Assembly: GCF_001425355.1 (NCBI RefSeq)
Contig: NZ_LMQN01000002.1
Location: forward strand, 53,100 to 117,099
DNA: 64,000 nt
From: Chryseobacterium sp. Leaf405
GTDB taxonomy: Bacteria; Bacteroidota; Bacteroidia; Flavobacteriales; Weeksellaceae
Direction: 5' to 3'
Position 1 is the first letter of the stretch. The number at the start of each line of letters is the position of its first letter. Below, in pieces: positions 1 to 8,869 of the stretch. The translations under genes were made by a program, and so were the position numbers. Under the pieces are notes generated by a model. The model was not told the origin of the DNA. It was given only the letters and a program-made list of their open reading frames with translations, and did not search any database.

Positions 1-1
1 G

Positions 2-625
2 AGTATGCTTCCAGTTGATAATATATCAATTAGAATACATTCTGTTTTCAGTACACCTTTTACCCATCCTGCAGTGATGTTCAGATCAGATATTATCAAA
101 GAAAATAATCTTTTTTTCGAAAAGGATTTTAAGTATGCTGAGGATTATCAATTGTGGATAAAAATATTACAATATGGTAAAGGTTATAATTTTAAATTAC
201 CTCTGTTATATTATAGAAATACACCAAACAGTCAGACAAATGTTGGTGCAAGTCAAATAGAAGATAGAAAGAAAACAATATCTAATATTCAACAATTAGC
301 TTTAAAGCAGCACAATATTGTTTTAAATCAAAAAGAGTTGGATTTTATTTACATCTTATCTTTATCAGAGAAGATAAGAAATATAGATTTTGAGATATTT
401 CCTGTAGAGTTTATTATTTCTTTTTTTAAAAAGCTTTATGCGGAATTAGAAGTAAGTTACCCAGGTAATAAATTTAATATAGAATGCGTTTTAGGTAAAA
501 GATATCTTAAGATTTTACTATTTAACGTAAAAAGATTGCCATTTACTTTTTTACTGAAATTAGCACTTAGTAAATTAACTTTTTTTGGAATATATGAATT
601 GATAGATGAAAAGACTAGAAACTAA
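2..625 (+). CDS. Glycosyltransferase family 2, C-terminal part (5' cut by window edge)
   Basis: This is the C-terminal part of a GT-A fold family 2 glycosyltransferase. The visible HPAVMFR segment followed by AEDYQLW matches the late GT2 core, where the Glu-Asp pair supplies the catalytic base. The rest is a helical tail. An ATG lies at base 5, but the frame stays open to the window edge and the N-terminal nucleotide-binding half is missing, so the gene almost certainly starts upstream. It probably adds a sugar to a lipid-linked O-antigen or capsule unit on the cytoplasmic face of the inner membrane. Its end overlaps the polymerase gene by 20 bp. Base composition is very AT-rich, as in the next three genes. 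Confidence 0.8.
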   Translation, partial: SMLPVDNISIRIHSVFSTPFTHPAVMFRSDIIKENNLFFEKDFKYAEDYQLWIKILQYGKGYNFKLPLLYYRNTPNSQTNVGASQIEDRKKTISNIQQLALKQHNIVLNQKELDFIYILSLSEKIRNIDFEIFPVEFIISFFKKLYAELEVSYPGNKFNIECVLGKRYLKILLFNVKRLPFTFLLKLALSKLTFFGIYELIDEKTRN

Positions 626-1871
626 TCAAATATATAAGCATGGAATAAATGTATTTATATATTTCCTTTATATATATAATATATCATTTGTTTTTTTACC
701 TTCTGTTCTTAGAACGAGAGTAATTTTTGGTTTTATAGGTCTTTTCTTCTTTATCAGTCAAGATAAATTAGGATTGCCTAAATCTCTTGGTCGTATATTT
801 CTTTTATGTATAATTTCCATATCATTTATAATTTTAACAACAGTTATTAATAATTATTTTGATTCACGTTTTATTGGAAATACCATACAGAATATACTGT
901 ATTTATTTGGTGCATATTATTTAGTAATTCAAGCAAATATTAACAGGTTATATGCACTAAAATTAGTTATTTTATCAATCTTTTTACACAATTTTTTGGC
1001 ATTATTAATGTTTTTGAATCCTAGTCTATTAGAGATTATGACATCTATACAATCAACTGGTGATAAGTTTGAGTATGCTTTGGGTAATGTAGTGAAGTTC
1101 GGGACAAGATTTATTGGAATTGGAGCAGGTACATTTTTTTCGGGAGGTATTATCTCATCTATTGGAGTGCTGCTTAGTACATATGTAATTACTACTGAAA
1201 AAAAGAGCAAGCTGCTATGGAAGATTATATATGTATTTATATCTATTACGGGTATTTATATTGCAAGAGTTGCATTTTTAGGTATATTTTTATCTCTTAT
1301 TTATTTCTTAATCAATTATATTCAAAAAAAAAACTATACCAGTTTGCCAAAAATTATTGTTTATTCTACATTTTTTGGGATTATTGTTTTTAGTTATATA
1401 CTAGTTAACCTAGACAAATTAATGACTTCAAATTCTTTTCGGCATTCTTTCGAAATATTTATAAATCTTTTTTCTTCAGGTGATTTGAAAACGGATTCTA
1501 CAGAAGGAGTAAAAGCTATGTTGATATTTCCATCTAATCTAAAAAGTTTATTAATAGGTGATGGACAGTTTTATTACGATAATGGCTCTTTTTATATGCA
1601 TACAGATATTGGATATTCACGATTGGTATATTATTATGGAATCTTCGGTATACTAGTTTACTTTTCAATACATTTTTACATTTTATTTTACAATATAAAA
1701 AGATTTAATAACGATAAAGGTTTAAAACTTTTATTGTGGTCATTAACGTTTTTATTATTAATCGGAAACTTTAAAGGACTTTTGGATGTCAATTGGATAA
1801 TATTTATATTTTATTGGTTAGCATTATATAAAATTAAAATAGAAAATGAGAATTTACCATATCATAAATAG
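606..1871 (+). CDS. O-antigen/capsule polymerase, Wzy-like membrane protein
   Basis: The 421-aa protein is almost entirely hydrophobic, with roughly ten to twelve predicted membrane segments and a longer hydrophilic stretch near residues 285-340. That is the usual outline of Wzy/WaaL-type O-antigen polymerases or ligases. Wzy polymerises undecaprenyl-linked repeat units at the periplasmic face. Sequence conservation in this family is poor, so the call rests on topology and on its place between glycosyltransferase genes. The start overlaps the preceding GT2 gene by 20 bp and the end overlaps the following GT4 gene by 26 bp, so the three are probably co-translated. A WaaL ligase is the main alternative. 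Confidence 0.7.
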   Translation: MKRLETNQIYKHGINVFIYFLYIYNISFVFLPSVLRTRVIFGFIGLFFFISQDKLGLPKSLGRIFLLCIISISFIILTTVINNYFDSRFIGNTIQNILYLFGAYYLVIQANINRLYALKLVILSIFLHNFLALLMFLNPSLLEIMTSIQSTGDKFEYALGNVVKFGTRFIGIGAGTFFSGGIISSIGVLLSTYVITTEKKSKLLWKIIYVFISITGIYIARVAFLGIFLSLIYFLINYIQKKNYTSLPKIIVYSTFFGIIVFSYILVNLDKLMTSNSFRHSFEIFINLFSSGDLKTDSTEGVKAMLIFPSNLKSLLIGDGQFYYDNGSFYMHTDIGYSRLVYYYGIFGILVYFSIHFYILFYNIKRFNNDKGLKLLLWSLTFLLLIGNFKGLLDVNWIIFIFYWLALYKIKIENENLPYHK

Positions 1872-2934
1872 TTTAAAATTTGGTGGTGCTGAGCGATTGG
1901 TTGTTGATCTATGTACTGAGTTTTCTCAAACAGATTCAGACGAAATACATTTGCTATTGTTAGATAACATTGATTCGTCCCTAAAAAAAGAAGTAGAGCA
2001 TAATAAAAAAATAAAAATTGAGCAGATTCCTACAAAAAGTCTGTATGATATTCGGATACCTTTTTTTATAAGTAAAATAGTGGCTGATGCTGATATTATT
2101 CATTTGCATTTATTTCCGACTTTATATTGGGGTGTACTATACAAGATTTTATTTTTTTTCAGGAAACAGAAAGTAATATTTACTGAGCATAGTACAGAAA
2201 ATAATAGAAGAACCAAATCGTATTTAAAAAAAATAGAAAGATTTATTTATTCTAAACTAGATTATATTATTTGTATTTCAGAATCTACTAAAAATAACCT
2301 TAGCAAACATTTGGGGAATGATTTTAAAGTAGAGATGGAGGTAATAAATAATGGAATTAATCTTAGCAAATTTTACACTGCAGAAATACATTCACGTAGT
2401 GCATATAATTTATCAGAAAAAGATTTCATCTTAATACAGATTGCCAGTTTTAGAGCTGCTAAGGATCAGTCTACTTTAATAAGATCTTTAGCGCTATTAC
2501 CGCCAAATATAAAAGCTATATTTGTGGGAGATGGCCCCGAATTGGAGAAATGCAAAAAGATGGCAAAAGAAAATAAATTGCAGGAAAGAACCTTCTTTTT
2601 AGGTAACCAATCTAATGTAGCACAACTTATTAAAATGAGTGATGTAGTAGTTGTGTCATCACATTACGAAGGATTCGGAATTGTTGCAGTAGAAGGAATG
2701 GCATGTCAAAAACCAGTTGTGGCATCCAATGTACCAGGATTATCAGAAGTTGTTGGAGAGTATGGAATTTTATTTGAAAAGGGAAAAGAAGAAAATCTTG
2801 CTGAAATTATTGAGAAACTATTTAATAATGTAGATTTTTATAGGCAGACATCAGAAAGATGCTTTAAGAGATCAGCTTCTTTTTCTATTGAAAAAATCGC
2901 AAACCAATACCGCAAAATATATAATAAATTATGA
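1846..2934 (+). CDS. Glycosyltransferase family 4 (GT-B fold)
   Basis: The 362-aa protein has the two-domain GT-B layout. The N-terminus has the acceptor-side FGGAE loop (about residues 13-17). The C-terminal domain carries a GDGPE segment and an intact EX7E motif at about E275-E283 (EGFGIVAVE), which binds the nucleotide-sugar donor, followed by the usual PVVAS and PGLSEVV blocks. It should be a retaining transferase that extends a surface polysaccharide unit in the cytoplasm. It overlaps the upstream polymerase gene by 26 bp and the downstream beta-helix gene by 4 bp (ATGA). Donor and acceptor cannot be read from the sequence. Confidence 0.88.
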   Translation: MRIYHIINSLKFGGAERLVVDLCTEFSQTDSDEIHLLLLDNIDSSLKKEVEHNKKIKIEQIPTKSLYDIRIPFFISKIVADADIIHLHLFPTLYWGVLYKILFFFRKQKVIFTEHSTENNRRTKSYLKKIERFIYSKLDYIICISESTKNNLSKHLGNDFKVEMEVINNGINLSKFYTAEIHSRSAYNLSEKDFILIQIASFRAAKDQSTLIRSLALLPPNIKAIFVGDGPELEKCKKMAKENKLQERTFFLGNQSNVAQLIKMSDVVVVSSHYEGFGIVAVEGMACQKPVVASNVPGLSEVVGEYGILFEKGKEENLAEIIEKLFNNVDFYRQTSERCFKRSASFSIEKIANQYRKIYNKL

Positions 2935-4055
2935 TAAAGACAATCAAATCATTTTTTTACGTAGGGTTTTTATTTTTAGTTAATTCATCTTGTGCACAAG
3001 GTAAATTCCAATATAGAGATGTGCCCAATTCTTTTGTAAAAACAAAAGATATTTCAGCATCTGTAAATATTCTTAAGACCAAGGCTTTTAAAGTTACTGA
3101 TATACTTCCCGGAAATTATAAGAAAGATGCATCTCAGGATTATACAGAATATCTACAAAAAGCAATAGATCAAAATGATGTAGTATTAATGCCTAATTTT
3201 CCTGTTTTAATAAATGATAAGGGAATAAAACTTAATAATAACTCCATTTTATTATTTGACACCAATTCCAAGTTGATGTTAAAACCAACTGATAAAGCAG
3301 GATATGCAATTATTTATATCAACAGTAAAAAGAATGTAAGTATTTATAATCCAAAGATTGCAGGCGATAGGAATCAGCATTTAGGAACAAAAGGAGAATG
3401 GGGAATGGGAATCAGTATTAATAATGCAGCTGATATTAAGATATATAATGCAGATATTAAAGATTGCTGGGGAGATGGAATTTATATAGGTGGAAAAAAT
3501 TTTTCAAGTAATGTAGCTATAGTTGGAGGAATTATAGATAATAATAGGAGGAACGGGATTTCAATAATAAGTGGTAATAATATACTTTTACAAGATCTGG
3601 TAATTTCGAATTCTAATGGTGCTAATCCTCAAACAGGTATTGACATTGAGCCTAATATACAACAAAACCAAATTTCAAATATCGTATTGAATTCAATTGT
3701 AACATTCAATAATAAGTTAAACGGCTTATCTTTTTATCTGGATAATTTAAAAGGAAATTTACCTAGTAAAAATGTCGAAATATCAATCGATAATTATAGG
3801 GATTTGTATTCAAAAAATGGTATTTCATATTCTAATAGAAAATCACAGACAAAAAAAGGTTTAACAGGAAATATTACACTTAAAAATATTGAACTGAAAA
3901 ATAATGATAAACCTTTTAGATATTTATATGATAATTCTTCTTTGGATAATATTAATTTAAAAGTGACTGACTTTGCATCTGATCACAAAGATAATGATAA
4001 AGTAGTAAGAGAATTAGAAAATTTTTCTCTGCAAAAAATTAGATATAACAAGTAG
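2931..4055 (+). CDS. Right-handed parallel beta-helix lipoprotein
   Basis: The 374-aa protein has an N-terminal signal with a relaxed lipobox ending at Cys21 (VNSSC), so it is probably a lipoprotein. From about residue 100 it consists of short repeated strands and Asn/Gly turns (for example DGIYIGG, NGISIISGNN, GIDIEPN), typical of a parallel beta-helix of the pectate lyase superfamily. Such proteins bind or cleave polysaccharides. It is last in a translationally coupled polysaccharide cluster (ATGA overlap with the GT4 gene). It may therefore act on the exported polymer, as a lyase or a modifying enzyme, but catalytic residues could not be assigned. Confidence 0.65.
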   Translation: MIKTIKSFFYVGFLFLVNSSCAQGKFQYRDVPNSFVKTKDISASVNILKTKAFKVTDILPGNYKKDASQDYTEYLQKAIDQNDVVLMPNFPVLINDKGIKLNNNSILLFDTNSKLMLKPTDKAGYAIIYINSKKNVSIYNPKIAGDRNQHLGTKGEWGMGISINNAADIKIYNADIKDCWGDGIYIGGKNFSSNVAIVGGIIDNNRRNGISIISGNNILLQDLVISNSNGANPQTGIDIEPNIQQNQISNIVLNSIVTFNNKLNGLSFYLDNLKGNLPSKNVEISIDNYRDLYSKNGISYSNRKSQTKKGLTGNITLKNIELKNNDKPFRYLYDNSSLDNINLKVTDFASDHKDNDKVVRELENFSLQKIRYNK

Positions 4056-4551
4056 TTTTGTATGTATAATTACTAAAAAATGAAAAAAAATATTATTCAT
4101 TAAAGTTATTAACTATATAGAGAGAAATGGAATGATAATTGCTATGAGTAAAGGTATATTGTTGGATAATTTATTAATTTTAAATTAATTCATAAATCTC
4201 TTAAAAATATTATAGATAATGTATTGAATACTTGTAAAGATTATCTTTGAAAATATTTAAGTATTCTCTATCCTAATAAGGCGCTTTACTATAATTGTTG
4301 AAACTAAATTACATACAAACACTTATCGAAAAATTATTTATTCCCTAATAATTCAGGTTATATTAACTGATCATTAATTTTTGTTTAATAAACGAGTTTT
4401 TAAATAAAATTATAAAGGTAATATTGTATTTTCATATCACCAATAAAAGAATTATTACGAATTAAATAAAAATAACTGCACACAAAAGATTTACAAGAAA
4501 TTTATTAATTGGTTCTCATTTTATCGAAGTAATAAATAAATACTGACACAG
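4056..4551. other. AT-rich intergenic region, no gene seen
   Basis: This stretch of about 500 bases between the beta-helix gene and the next glycosyltransferase is very AT-rich, with many stops in all frames. I see no convincing ORF, RNA gene or strong hairpin. It probably holds the promoter of the downstream gene. Confidence 0.5.
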
Positions 4552-5727
4552 TTGAAAGCTAAATTAATACGAATTACAACAGTACCTCTTTCCTTAAAAA
4601 TATTATTGAAAGGGCAGCATCGGTTTATGTCAGAGTATTTTGACGTAATAGGTGTTTCATCATCAGGAAAAGAACTGGATGACGTGAAAAATGATGAAGA
4701 GATTGATATCGTAGCCATTGACATGTCCCGAAAAGTTACTCCGCTTAAAGATATAAAATCTTTATGGAGTACATACAAATTTTTGAAAAAAGAAAAGCCT
4801 GAGATCGTACACACACACACACCCAAGGCAGGTATTGTAGGGATGCTGGCGGCAAAATTTGCAGGCGTTCCTCACAGGTTACACACCGTGGCCGGATTGC
4901 CATTAATGGAAGTAAGCGGTATAAAGCGCCAAGTTTTAAATATGGTTGAAAAATTAACATATGCTTCTGCAACGCATGTATATCCAAATTCAAACGGATT
5001 ATCTGATTATATCCTAAAACATAAATATACCGATAAATACAAGCTGAAAGTAATTGGAAATGGTTCATCAAATGGTATTGATACTTCTTTTTTTTCTCCA
5101 AAACAAGTTTCCGACGCAAAGAAACAACAGTTGAAGAAAGAATTAAATATAGCAGATACAGATTTTGTCTTTGTATTTGTTGGTCGATTGGTAGGTGATA
5201 AGGGGATTAATGAATTGGTTAAAGCATTTTCTGATCTTAATAGACAAGACAACACACGCAACTTTAAATTACTACTGGTAGGTTCTCTGGAGCAGGAATT
5301 AGATCCATTGCCTGAAGACACTTTACTTGAAATCAAAACCAATCCGGATATTATTGATGTTGGTTTTCAGAAAGATGTTCGACCTTATTTTGCAATTTCT
5401 AATGTGTTGACTTTTCCAAGTTATCGGGAAGGTTTTCCAAATGTAGTAATGCAGGCAGGAGCAATGGAATTACCAAGCATTGTCTCTGATATCAACGGAT
5501 GCAACGAAATTATTGTAGAAAACGAAAATGGTACAATCGTTCCGGCTAAAGATACAGAATATCTTAAAAAAGCAATGGAACGAATGTTATCAGATTCTGA
5601 TTACTATTATAAACTAAAAAATAATTCCCGTCCGATGATTGAGTCTCGTTATGAGCAGTCAGTAGTCTGGAACGCTCTTTTGGGTGAATATAAAAAACTA
5701 ATCAAAGAGAAAAATTTTTGTGCATGA
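4552..5727 (+). CDS. Glycosyltransferase family 4, TTG start, EX7Q variant
   Basis: This 391-aa GT-B transferase opens with a typical family N-terminus (KLIRITTVPLSLKILLKGQ) that begins right after a TTG codon. An in-frame stop lies 15 bases before that TTG and no ATG precedes the conserved start, so TTG is the likely initiator. HTHTPKAGIVG marks the acceptor domain and FVFVGRLVGDKGI begins the donor domain. In the usual EX7E motif the second Glu is Gln (about E293 to Q301, EGFPNVVMQ). The protein resembles PglA/capsular transferases acting on undecaprenyl-linked sugars. It stands alone between a 496-bp gap and a strong terminator, and its composition is less AT-rich than that of the cluster before it. 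Confidence 0.85.
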   Translation: MKAKLIRITTVPLSLKILLKGQHRFMSEYFDVIGVSSSGKELDDVKNDEEIDIVAIDMSRKVTPLKDIKSLWSTYKFLKKEKPEIVHTHTPKAGIVGMLAAKFAGVPHRLHTVAGLPLMEVSGIKRQVLNMVEKLTYASATHVYPNSNGLSDYILKHKYTDKYKLKVIGNGSSNGIDTSFFSPKQVSDAKKQQLKKELNIADTDFVFVFVGRLVGDKGINELVKAFSDLNRQDNTRNFKLLLVGSLEQELDPLPEDTLLEIKTNPDIIDVGFQKDVRPYFAISNVLTFPSYREGFPNVVMQAGAMELPSIVSDINGCNEIIVENENGTIVPAKDTEYLKKAMERMLSDSDYYYKLKNNSRPMIESRYEQSVVWNALLGEYKKLIKEKNFCA

Positions 5728-5824
5728 TTTGTTTATTTCAATAATATTTTGATTTCGGTTAGTGATTGAGTATTCGAAATTTAATATATAAGGTTTGAAA
5801 CTCACTTTAAGCTTTTCAAACAAT

Positions 5825-5856
5825 AAAAATATCCCGATCAAAGTCGGGATATTTTT
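5825..5856. terminator. Bidirectional intrinsic terminator
   Basis: A 13-bp perfect stem (AAAAATATCCCGA with TCGGGATATTTTT) has a 6-nt loop and A/T tracts at both ends. It sits between the convergent GT4 gene (+) and the hypothetical gene on the - strand, so it can serve both. Confidence 0.85.
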
Positions 5857-5882
5857 ATAAAGTATAATATTTCCATTCTTAT

Positions 5883-6404
5883 TTATGTTCTGTTGCTGTT
5901 ATAATTTTTATTGTTTTGCTGCGAAACTCCGTGAAAATTATTGTAAGTATGATAAAGATCTTTAAAATAATAATCTGTATCACTGTATTTTTCATTTGTT
6001 ACAACTTGAGAAACTGAATCTACAGATTCGTAAGTATAGTGCTGCTTGACAACATTCTTTTTTTTCTTGCAGTAACAATATAAATGATCTTGTTTAATGT
6101 GTTCATCCAAACTCATTGTAATGATCTCGGTATTCTCAAGCTTCGTTGCTTTTTCAAACGTGCTTTGATCTAACGTAAAAAAAGGTTCACCATGATAAAA
6201 GAAATGATCAATAATATCAGAATGACTGTTGTATTTTTTATCCGAAGGTGTAGCAGAGTGGTAACCGTTACATTCTGTACAAAAAGCTATTTTAATTTGT
6301 ATTGACATAAAATTATAATTTGGTGTACCCTCAACATATCGAAATTTGTGCCAATTATAATGGGTATGGAAGTTTACAAAATATTTTGTGTTCATTATTA
6401 ACAT
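5883..6404 (-). CDS. Hypothetical protein with CxxC and CYC motifs
   Basis: I do not recognise the family. The product has a CTEC motif, a downstream CYC followed by a lysine run, several histidines, and an Asn/Ser-rich tail. This hints at a small metal-binding or zinc-ribbon-like element, but nothing firmer. The start is uncertain. The longest frame begins at a TTG (6419), with ATG codons at 6404, 6395 and 6308. The last of these would begin the protein just before the CTEC motif (MSIQIKIAFCTEC). No signal peptide or membrane segment is visible. It is divergent from the secreted-protein gene at 6478 and ends at a shared bidirectional terminator. Confidence 0.55.
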   Translation of the reverse strand: MLIMNTKYFVNFHTHYNWHKFRYVEGTPNYNFMSIQIKIAFCTECNGYHSATPSDKKYNSHSDIIDHFFYHGEPFFTLDQSTFEKATKLENTEIITMSLDEHIKQDHLYCYCKKKKNVVKQHYTYESVDSVSQVVTNEKYSDTDYYFKDLYHTYNNFHGVSQQNNKNYNSNRT

Positions 6405-6477
6405 TGATGTTTTATCCAATTGGTTAATTTTTAATACCTTTAAACTCGCAATCGTAAAAGTTTTAAAATTATTATTT

Positions 6478-7020
6478 ATGAAGATGAAACCATTAACCCT
6501 GATCGTAGCATTAATTTTTCAACTTATCAGTCTGAATGTATTTTCGCAGAAACATTCTCATTTAAATTCTTTACTGAATAAAAATTCAGAATTTATTTTT
6601 CCGCAAACGCCGGATAAGATTTCGAAAGTTTTACGTGCAAAAGCTGTTTTTTATGAAGATGCTAATGATGAGAAATATGCTAAATGGCTTACTAAATCTG
6701 GATTAGAGCTGTATTGCAGTATCGGGAAAAATAATGTGATCAGTGAAATGTTTTTTGATATTCCCGACGATAAGTTTGTGATTGCAGAAGGCTTGCCTTT
6801 CGGTTTGGCAATAAACAAAACAACGCTGCAGGAAAGTAAAGTTAAATTCAGTAAATATGGAGCCAAAGTCGAAAAGTTGAATGATGACAGTATGTATTCA
6901 GGAGGTTCAAAGTTAATATTCAAAAAAGGCGAACATTATTCTACATTGCTTTTTGACAACAAAAATATCTTAAAATCGTTAGGAATTACAAAAGAACTCA
7001 TTGATCCTGCTGCCAATTAG
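6478..7020 (+). CDS. Secreted hypothetical protein
   Basis: The 180-aa protein begins with a clear Sec signal (MKMKPLTLIVALIFQL to about VFSQ) and is presumably periplasmic. The open frame extends upstream to 6388, but the ATG at 6478 places the signal peptide at the N-terminus and is preferred. The mature part is a mixed alpha/beta sequence (repeated KF and LIFKKGEHYSTLLFDNK strands) without catalytic motifs that I can name. Its divergent neighbour and the repeat element downstream give no functional clue. Confidence 0.6.
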   Translation: MKMKPLTLIVALIFQLISLNVFSQKHSHLNSLLNKNSEFIFPQTPDKISKVLRAKAVFYEDANDEKYAKWLTKSGLELYCSIGKNNVISEMFFDIPDDKFVIAEGLPFGLAINKTTLQESKVKFSKYGAKVEKLNDDSMYSGGSKLIFKKGEHYSTLLFDNKNILKSLGITKELIDPAAN

Positions 7021-7073
7021 TAGATAGTTCTTTACATTCAATTTCTCGTTTCCAAATTTTACATTAGAAAACC

Positions 7074-7242
7074 CGTTGTGCATTTTGATGTATTTTCGTC
7101 ACTTCGAGTGAAATTCTGAAAGAATTTTGTATCGAGAAGTTTGTAATTTTGAAGGCAGATCTATTCTCGATACATTTTTTCTCCACTTCATTACGAAAAA
7201 ACACTCGAATTGACGTATCTAACATTTTCAAAATGCACAACG
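7074..7242. repeat. Nested inverted-repeat (REP/MITE-like) intergenic element
   Basis: Three nested inverted pairs are visible. The ends are CGTTGTGCATTTTGA (7074-7088) and its complement (7228-7242). Inside are CGTCACTTCGAGTG (7097-7110) and a one-mismatch partner (7202-7215), then TGTATCGAGAA (7128-7138) with a perfect partner (7164-7174). The whole could fold into one long hairpin. The TTCGAGTG/TATCGAGAA vocabulary is that of dispersed intergenic repeats in Flavobacteriia, as I recall it. No ORF is present. Confidence 0.7.
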
Positions 7243-7343
7243 CATATTAGAAATATTTAGTGTAATCCATCATCTTACCTTTACTCAAACTTTTCCTAAT
7301 CGCATATTCTGTTTATATTGAGTAAATTATGCAACATGAAAGA

Positions 7344-7379
7344 GCAGGATGCTGTAAGTTCTTAAAATTTCTATTTTTA
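7344..7379 (+). promoter_or_regulatory. Candidate operator plus -7 box of the RG-I operon
   Basis: The motif GCAGGATGCTGTAA (7344-7357) lies upstream of TATTTTTA (7372-7379), a one-mismatch match to the Bacteroidota -7 box TAnnTTTG. GATGC begins 24 bp before the box, the same spacing as at 21095, 22518 and 27830. It would drive the GH28-to-GH105 operon starting at 7490. Confidence 0.55.
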
Positions 7380-7489
7380 TAAAAATGAAATGAAAGATAA
7401 TTTTCTTCAATAAAGAAAATTACTGTTGCTGATTTTAGATTTTATAATTTAATCATAAAAATCGGCTCATTGAGCATTAAAATTAAATT

Positions 7490-8869
7490 ATGAAACGTCA
7501 AAATAAATCCAACTTCTTATTATCCCTGTTTGCTGTTTTCTTATTTTCATCTGCGGTAAAAAGCCAGGACAAATTCCCCGACGGAACAGCAATTCCAAAA
7601 TGGTTTAAAGAAAATAAACCAACCGACATCAACAAATTAGGCAAAAAATATATCATTACTGAAAACGGAATGAAGAATGACAGTACAGTTCTTCAGACCA
7701 AAAAGCTTCAGGAAATTATTGATTTGGCTGCGAAAAATGGAGGCGGTGTGGTTATCGTACCAAAAGGAACTTTCCTAATCAGTTCGCTTTTCTTTAAACA
7801 GGGAACGCATTTATATTTAGAAAACGGAGCGAAATTAAAAGGAAGCGATGATATCAACGATTTTCCCGTTGTTACAACCAGAATGGAAGGCCAGACTGTA
7901 AAATATTTTCCAGCTTTAATTAATGCAGACGGATTGGATGGTTTCACTATTTCCGGCAAAGGCACCCTCGACGGAAATGGACTTCGATTCTGGAAATCAT
8001 TTTGGAAAAGACGCGAATGGAATCCTAAATGCACAAATATGGATGAAATGAGACCGAGAATTATCTACGTGTCAAATTCAAAAAATGTTCAGATTGAAGG
8101 AATTACAGTGAAAAATTCACCATTCTGGAGTACGCATTATTATAAATCTCAGTTCGTAAAACTATTAAATCTGACGATTCTTGCACCGAAAGAACCTATA
8201 AAAGCACCAAGCACAGACGCTGTTGATATTGATGCATGTTCAAATTTTCTGATTAAAAATTGTTATATGTCGGTAAATGATGATGCCATCGCTTTGAAAG
8301 GTGGAAAAGGTCCAAAAGCCGATGTTGACCCAAATAACGGTGAAAATAGAAATATCTTGATTGAAGACAATACTTTTGGGTTCTGTCATTCTGTTTTGAC
8401 TTGCGGTAGCGAATCGATTCACAATTACAATGTGCTTTTGCGTAATTCTAAAGTGAAAGACGCATCAAGATTATTACACCTAAAAATGCGTCCAGATACC
8501 CCTCAGCACTACGAATATGTAACGGTAGAAAATATTACAGGAAACGTAAAAACCTTTATTTACGTTAAAGGTTGGAACCAGTTTTTTGATTTGAAAGGAG
8601 AAGCAAGACCGAAAAAAGGATTAGCAAATAACATTACAGTCAAGAACATCGATTTAAGTTGTGAAACAGCATTTTCTATAGAAAAATCAGATTTATATGA
8701 TTTAAGGGATTTCACGTTTGAAAATTTTAAAATCAAAGCCTTAAAACCTGAAATGGAAAATCTGAAAAACATCGAAAACTTAAAGCAAAAAAATCTTAAA
8801 GTAGAGCAAGTTGCTTCTCTAAGTCAATCTTACGACAAAAAAGATGATTCTGATATTTCTGCTAAATGA
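7490..8869 (+). CDS. GH28-family pectin hydrolase, divergent active site
   Basis: The 459-aa secreted protein has a signal peptide to about residue 25 and a parallel beta-helix GH28 fold. The family hydrolyses galacturonan or rhamnogalacturonan backbones. The expected blocks are present but altered. NTDG(I/F)D appears as STDAVDID (241-248). The DD pair is kept (NDDAIALKGG, Asp264-265). GHG is replaced by CHS (299-301). RIK is replaced by HLKMRP (330-335). The specificity may thus differ from a polygalacturonase, for example toward rhamnogalacturonan ends. It is the first gene of the operon and overlaps the GH2 gene by 4 bp (ATGA). Confidence 0.82.
   Translation: MKRQNKSNFLLSLFAVFLFSSAVKSQDKFPDGTAIPKWFKENKPTDINKLGKKYIITENGMKNDSTVLQTKKLQEIIDLAAKNGGGVVIVPKGTFLISSLFFKQGTHLYLENGAKLKGSDDINDFPVVTTRMEGQTVKYFPALINADGLDGFTISGKGTLDGNGLRFWKSFWKRREWNPKCTNMDEMRPRIIYVSNSKNVQIEGITVKNSPFWSTHYYKSQFVKLLNLTILAPKEPIKAPSTDAVDIDACSNFLIKNCYMSVNDDAIALKGGKGPKADVDPNNGENRNILIEDNTFGFCHSVLTCGSESIHNYNVLLRNSKVKDASRLLHLKMRPDTPQHYEYVTVENITGNVKTFIYVKGWNQFFDLKGEARPKKGLANNITVKNIDLSCETAFSIEKSDLYDLRDFTFENFKIKALKPEMENLKNIENLKQKNLKVEQVASLSQSYDKKDDSDISAK

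Noticed and set aside
4815..4830. ACACACACACACAC run in the GT4 gene as a phase-variable repeat
   Set aside because: It encodes the conserved HTHTPKAG motif of the family and is not in a position typical of phase variation; seven dinucleotides at most.
4521..5342. Several minus-strand ORFs of 100-124 codons opposite the GT4 gene
   Set aside because: Shadows of the GT4 coding frame; low-complexity translations without recognisable domains.
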